From Pilaira anomala (lineage: Eukaryota; Mucoromycota; Mucoromycetes; Mucorales; Mucoraceae), in NCBI GenBank assembly GCA_025716855.1, contig JAIXMQ010000171.1, forward strand, positions 1-18,650: 18,650 nt of DNA, written 5' to 3'. The notes under the pieces were generated by a model. The model saw nothing but the letters and a program-made list of their open reading frames with translations, ran no database searches and was not told the DNA's origin. Below are positions 17,839 to 18,650 of this stretch, in pieces (position 1 is the first letter of the stretch; each line of letters opens with the position of its first letter). The position numbers were made by a program, and so were the translations under genes.

Positions 17839-17868
<30 letters not shown>
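17839..17868. repeat. Poly-T tract of 30 nt
   Basis: An uninterrupted run of 30 T lies just after the minisatellite. On the minus strand it is A30; no retroelement body is recognisable beside it. Confidence 0.9.
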
Positions 17869-17872
<4 letters not shown>

Positions 17873-18058
17873 GTATTAAATATTATTGTCACATATTTTC
17901 AAATGATTTTATTGATATATATATATATTAATGATATCGAAGAAAATGTATATTGCAAGTAGCTAATGACACTAGATAGAGATGCGTAAAGTTTATTTTA
18001 ATATCCCAATTACGTGGTACATCATTACTATCGACTGTACACTTATGGCAACCAGCAT
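17869..18058. other. Gene-free AT-rich DNA
   Basis: Nothing coding is supported. A TATATATA run lies near 17917-17928. Together with the interval 18574-18650, which holds a GTAAGT-like word at about 18630 on the plus strand, it carries no recognisable gene. Confidence 0.5.
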
Positions 18059-18573
18059 ACTAAAATTCAATACAAAAAAAAAAAAAAAAAAAACTTACAT
18101 GGTATACGGCATTCAATTAAATGGATACAAGTACATAGCTTCATTATGGAAAAAGACAAAGTGATACTAGAAGGAGATAAATAGTTATGGTTAGTTATTG
18201 AAAGCATTTTTCTTATCAAAAATAAAAATATACATATATATATATATATATATATACTTACACAGATATTATCAATTCGGCCTACTGTTTGGGTTCAACG
18301 AAGTATAATAGAGCGACCTTAGTTCAATGAATCTTAAAATGAAATACAATGAATAATCACCATTATCTAGAAAGCAAATTGTCTTCGGGAAATAAAGAAA
18401 ACGCAGTTAGCAGTATCTAAGCCAGGCTAAAAAAAAAAAAAAAATAGAAAAGTGTTAGTTATTTATAATATAACAACTGCTAATATTAAACTTACAATTG
18501 AATTCGAGTTTTTATATATATATATATATATACATGTTTCATATTTTTGGCATCACACATGAGGCTTTACTAC
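18059..18573 (-). other. Putative spliced minus-strand transcript without a long reading frame
   Basis: Consensus splice sites follow each other on the minus strand: acceptor at 18574-18575, exon 18573-18496, intron 18495-18427 (69 nt, GTAAGT, AATAACTAAC branch, long pyrimidine tract, TAG), exon 18426-18262, intron 18261-18167 (95 nt, GTAAGT, ATAACTAACC branch, CTTCTAG), exon 18166-18099, and a short intron 18098-18060 (39 nt, GTAAGT...TTTTAG). Conceptual splicing gives at best about 40 codons that stop in the second exon, and part of that is a TATATA repeat. It may be a non-coding RNA, a 3' untranslated region spliced in several steps, or chance in AT-rich DNA. The chain of three good introns argues mildly against chance. 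Confidence 0.35.
18231..18256. repeat. (TA)n microsatellite
   Basis: A TATATA run occupies the intron proposed at 18167-18261; a second one lies at about 18514-18532. Confidence 0.85.
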
Positions 18574-18650
18574 CTAAAAATAGAAGCAATGGTTGGTCCA
18601 GGGTATAAATATAAGAGCAACAAGTACGTAAGTCACCATGTGAATAAAAG

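Noticed and set aside
17839..17868. T30 tract as a retrotransposon tail
   Set aside because: No retroelement body adjoins it on either strand; simple homopolymer expansion is sufficient.
17493..17931. Membrane-like repeat protein (KHTNVLFVFFLILFT units) or antisense repeat protein in the minisatellite
   Set aside because: Hydrophobicity follows from the T runs, several frames are open at once, and variation between units shows no codon-position bias.

Overview
The window is a transposon graveyard from a eukaryotic nuclear genome, most probably a Mucoromycota (Mucorales-like) fungus. This rests on three things: AT-rich DNA with long A and T runs; short introns (mostly 54-95 nt) with GTAAGT-type donors, CTAAC/CTAAT-like branch points and AG acceptors; and the mix of families present (pogo/Tigger, PIF/Harbinger, CACTA/Plavaka-like Tnp2, APE-type LINE, Tc1). 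The lineage is inferred from recalled family resemblance; no search was run.

Layout, left to right. 1-446: 3' end of a pogo/Tigger element, ending in a TIR and a TA target site. 449-915: last two exons of an unrecognised gene. 955-1284: a T52 tract and dispersed AACAAT-type inverted motifs. 1243-2957: remnant of a PIF/Harbinger element, with the C-terminus of a probable accessory protein (+) facing a broken transposase (-). 2958-3342: AT-rich spacer with small repeats. 3343-6918 (-): multi-exon CACTA/Tnp2-type transposase pseudogene with many frame breaks. 6919-7265: its 5' flank. 7266-7983 (+): 5'-truncated spliced gene of unknown function.

8007-11285: a complete, apparently intact Pong-type PIF/Harbinger element. 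It has 15-bp TIRs (one mismatch), a TAA target duplication, a Myb/SANT-like ORF1 (+, one intron, 359 aa) and a DDE transposase (-, one intron, 452 aa), arranged tail to tail. It is the only element here without coding lesions, so it is probably the youngest insertion.

11314-17082: a near full-length but decayed LINE, with a zinc-knuckle ORF1 and an APE/RT/zinc-finger ORF2. 17107-17415: 3' remnant of a Tc1-like element (-). 17519-17805: a 45-bp minisatellite of six to seven units. 17930-18650: microsatellites plus a chain of consensus minus-strand splice sites without a long reading frame.

No rRNA, tRNA, CRISPR or prokaryotic operon was seen. The only genes likely to work together are the two of the 8007-11285 element: a DNA-binding accessory protein and its transposase.
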